A DNA stretch of 64,000 nt from G965202665 sp965243835 (lineage in GTDB: Bacteria > Actinomycetota > Acidimicrobiia > Spongiisociales > Spongiisociaceae). Where the stretch lies: the NCBI GenBank assembly GCA_965243835.1, contig OZ251578.1, forward strand, positions 806,001 through 870,000. Reading direction: 5' to 3'. Positions 63,378-64,000 of the stretch are shown here, in pieces (position 1 is the first letter of the stretch; every line of letters begins with the position of its first letter). Both the position numbers and the translations under genes were made by a program. The notes beneath the pieces were generated by a model, which saw nothing but the letters and a program-made list of their open reading frames with translations, was not told the DNA's origin and did no database searches.

Positions 63378-63986
63378 ATGGCCCGTTACACCGGACCCCG
63401 CACCCGGCGCAGCCGCCGCGTCGGCCAGCTCTTGGACGAGAACAAGGCCAAGTACTACGACCGCCGCCCCTACCCGCCGGGGGAGCACGGCCGGCGCCGC
63501 ATCCGGGAGACCGACTATCTGATCCAATTGCGGGAGAAGCAGAAAATGCGCCAGATTTACGGGGTGCTGGAGAAGCAGTTCCGCCGCTACTACCGGGAGG
63601 CGGCCCGTAGCAAGGGCATCACCGGCGACACTCTGCTCCAGTTTCTGGAATGCCGTTTGGACAACGTGGTGTACCGGGCCGGGTTGGCCCGCACCCGCCC
63701 CCAGGCCCGGCAACTGGTCAACCATGGCCATTTCCGGGTCAACGACCGCAAAGTGGATATTCCCTCCTACCGGGTGCGGGCCGGGGATGTGGTTACGGTC
63801 AAGGACCGTTCCCGCGACTCCATCGTCATCCGCCAGGCTCTGGACACTTTGGGCGAACGGGCCGCCCCCGGCTGGTTGGAGGTGACCGCCGAAGACCGAC
63901 GGATAACGGTGCTGGACATCCCGGCCCGTTCCCAGATCGACACCGAAGTCCAAGAACAACTGGTGGTGGAGTTGTACTCCAAGTAG
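63378..63986 (+). CDS. rpsD: Ribosomal protein S4 (uS4)
   Basis: 202 residues, MARYTGPRTRRSRRVGQLLD, an S4 domain (RLDNVVYRAGLARTRPQARQ, NHGHFRVNDRKVDIPSYRV) and complete C-terminus. No zinc-binding cysteines are present. rpoA would be expected next, beyond the window. Confidence 0.97.
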   Translation: MARYTGPRTRRSRRVGQLLDENKAKYYDRRPYPPGEHGRRRIRETDYLIQLREKQKMRQIYGVLEKQFRRYYREAARSKGITGDTLLQFLECRLDNVVYRAGLARTRPQARQLVNHGHFRVNDRKVDIPSYRVRAGDVVTVKDRSRDSIVIRQALDTLGERAAPGWLEVTAEDRRITVLDIPARSQIDTEVQEQLVVELYSK

Positions 63987-64000
63987 GGGCCGGGCGCCGC

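Overview
The window is GC-rich bacterial DNA and reads as an actinobacterial chromosome, most likely Acidimicrobiia or a related marine or host-associated lineage. Pointers are ClpC next to lysS and a type III pantothenate kinase, a 181-residue adenylate kinase, frequent GTG/TTG starts and ATGA gene overlaps. Class-level placement is inference. No tRNA, rRNA, CRISPR array or complete insertion sequence was seen.

Left part (1-12.6 kb): end of coaX, lysS, a convergent polyprenyl diphosphate synthase gene and clpC. Then comes a cluster of substrate-binding lipoprotein genes: a chimera of a BMP/PnrA nucleoside-binding domain and a ProX betaine-binding domain, a lipoprotein with two ProX domains in tandem, a single-domain ProX, and a 38-codon ProX remnant. 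A NYN-domain gene follows on the minus strand.

Middle (12.7-26.2 kb): ppc, then a lower-GC AlbA_2-type regulator gene with a leaderless promoter and a 74-bp AT-rich tandem repeat. Next is a tight six-gene minus-strand operon. Read in transcription order it is fhs, a selenocysteine-containing formate dehydrogenase catalytic subunit (in-frame TGA plus SECIS hairpin), a NuoE-NuoF-like subunit, an Fe-S subunit carrying the usual N-terminus of the catalytic chain, an MFS carrier, and a DmdA/GcvT-like tetrahydrofolate-dependent demethylase. This looks like a one-carbon oxidation module: demethylation of a methylated osmolyte onto folate, then formate release and oxidation to CO2 with NADH formation.

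26.3-34.6 kb: proV and an enlarged proW (betaine/proline type), then a BMP-family nucleoside-type ABC transporter (one ATPase, two permeases) and a YdjC-like deacetylase. These are the transporter families whose binding domains are fused in the lipoprotein 15-20 kb upstream. Uptake of betaine- or DMSP-like compounds beside a demethylase and C1 oxidation genes suggests one physiological unit. The substrates are inferred.

34.6-64 kb: repeats and an ATPase-gene fragment, then rplJL with its leader, rpoBC, and the contiguous str-S10-spc-alpha ribosomal superoperon to rpsD. Oddities are a roughly 320-residue coiled-coil tail on RpoC, loss of the RpoC second zinc site, Arg88 in S12, acidic tails on several ribosomal proteins, a tuf gene with abnormal codon usage, and no infA between map and rpmJ.
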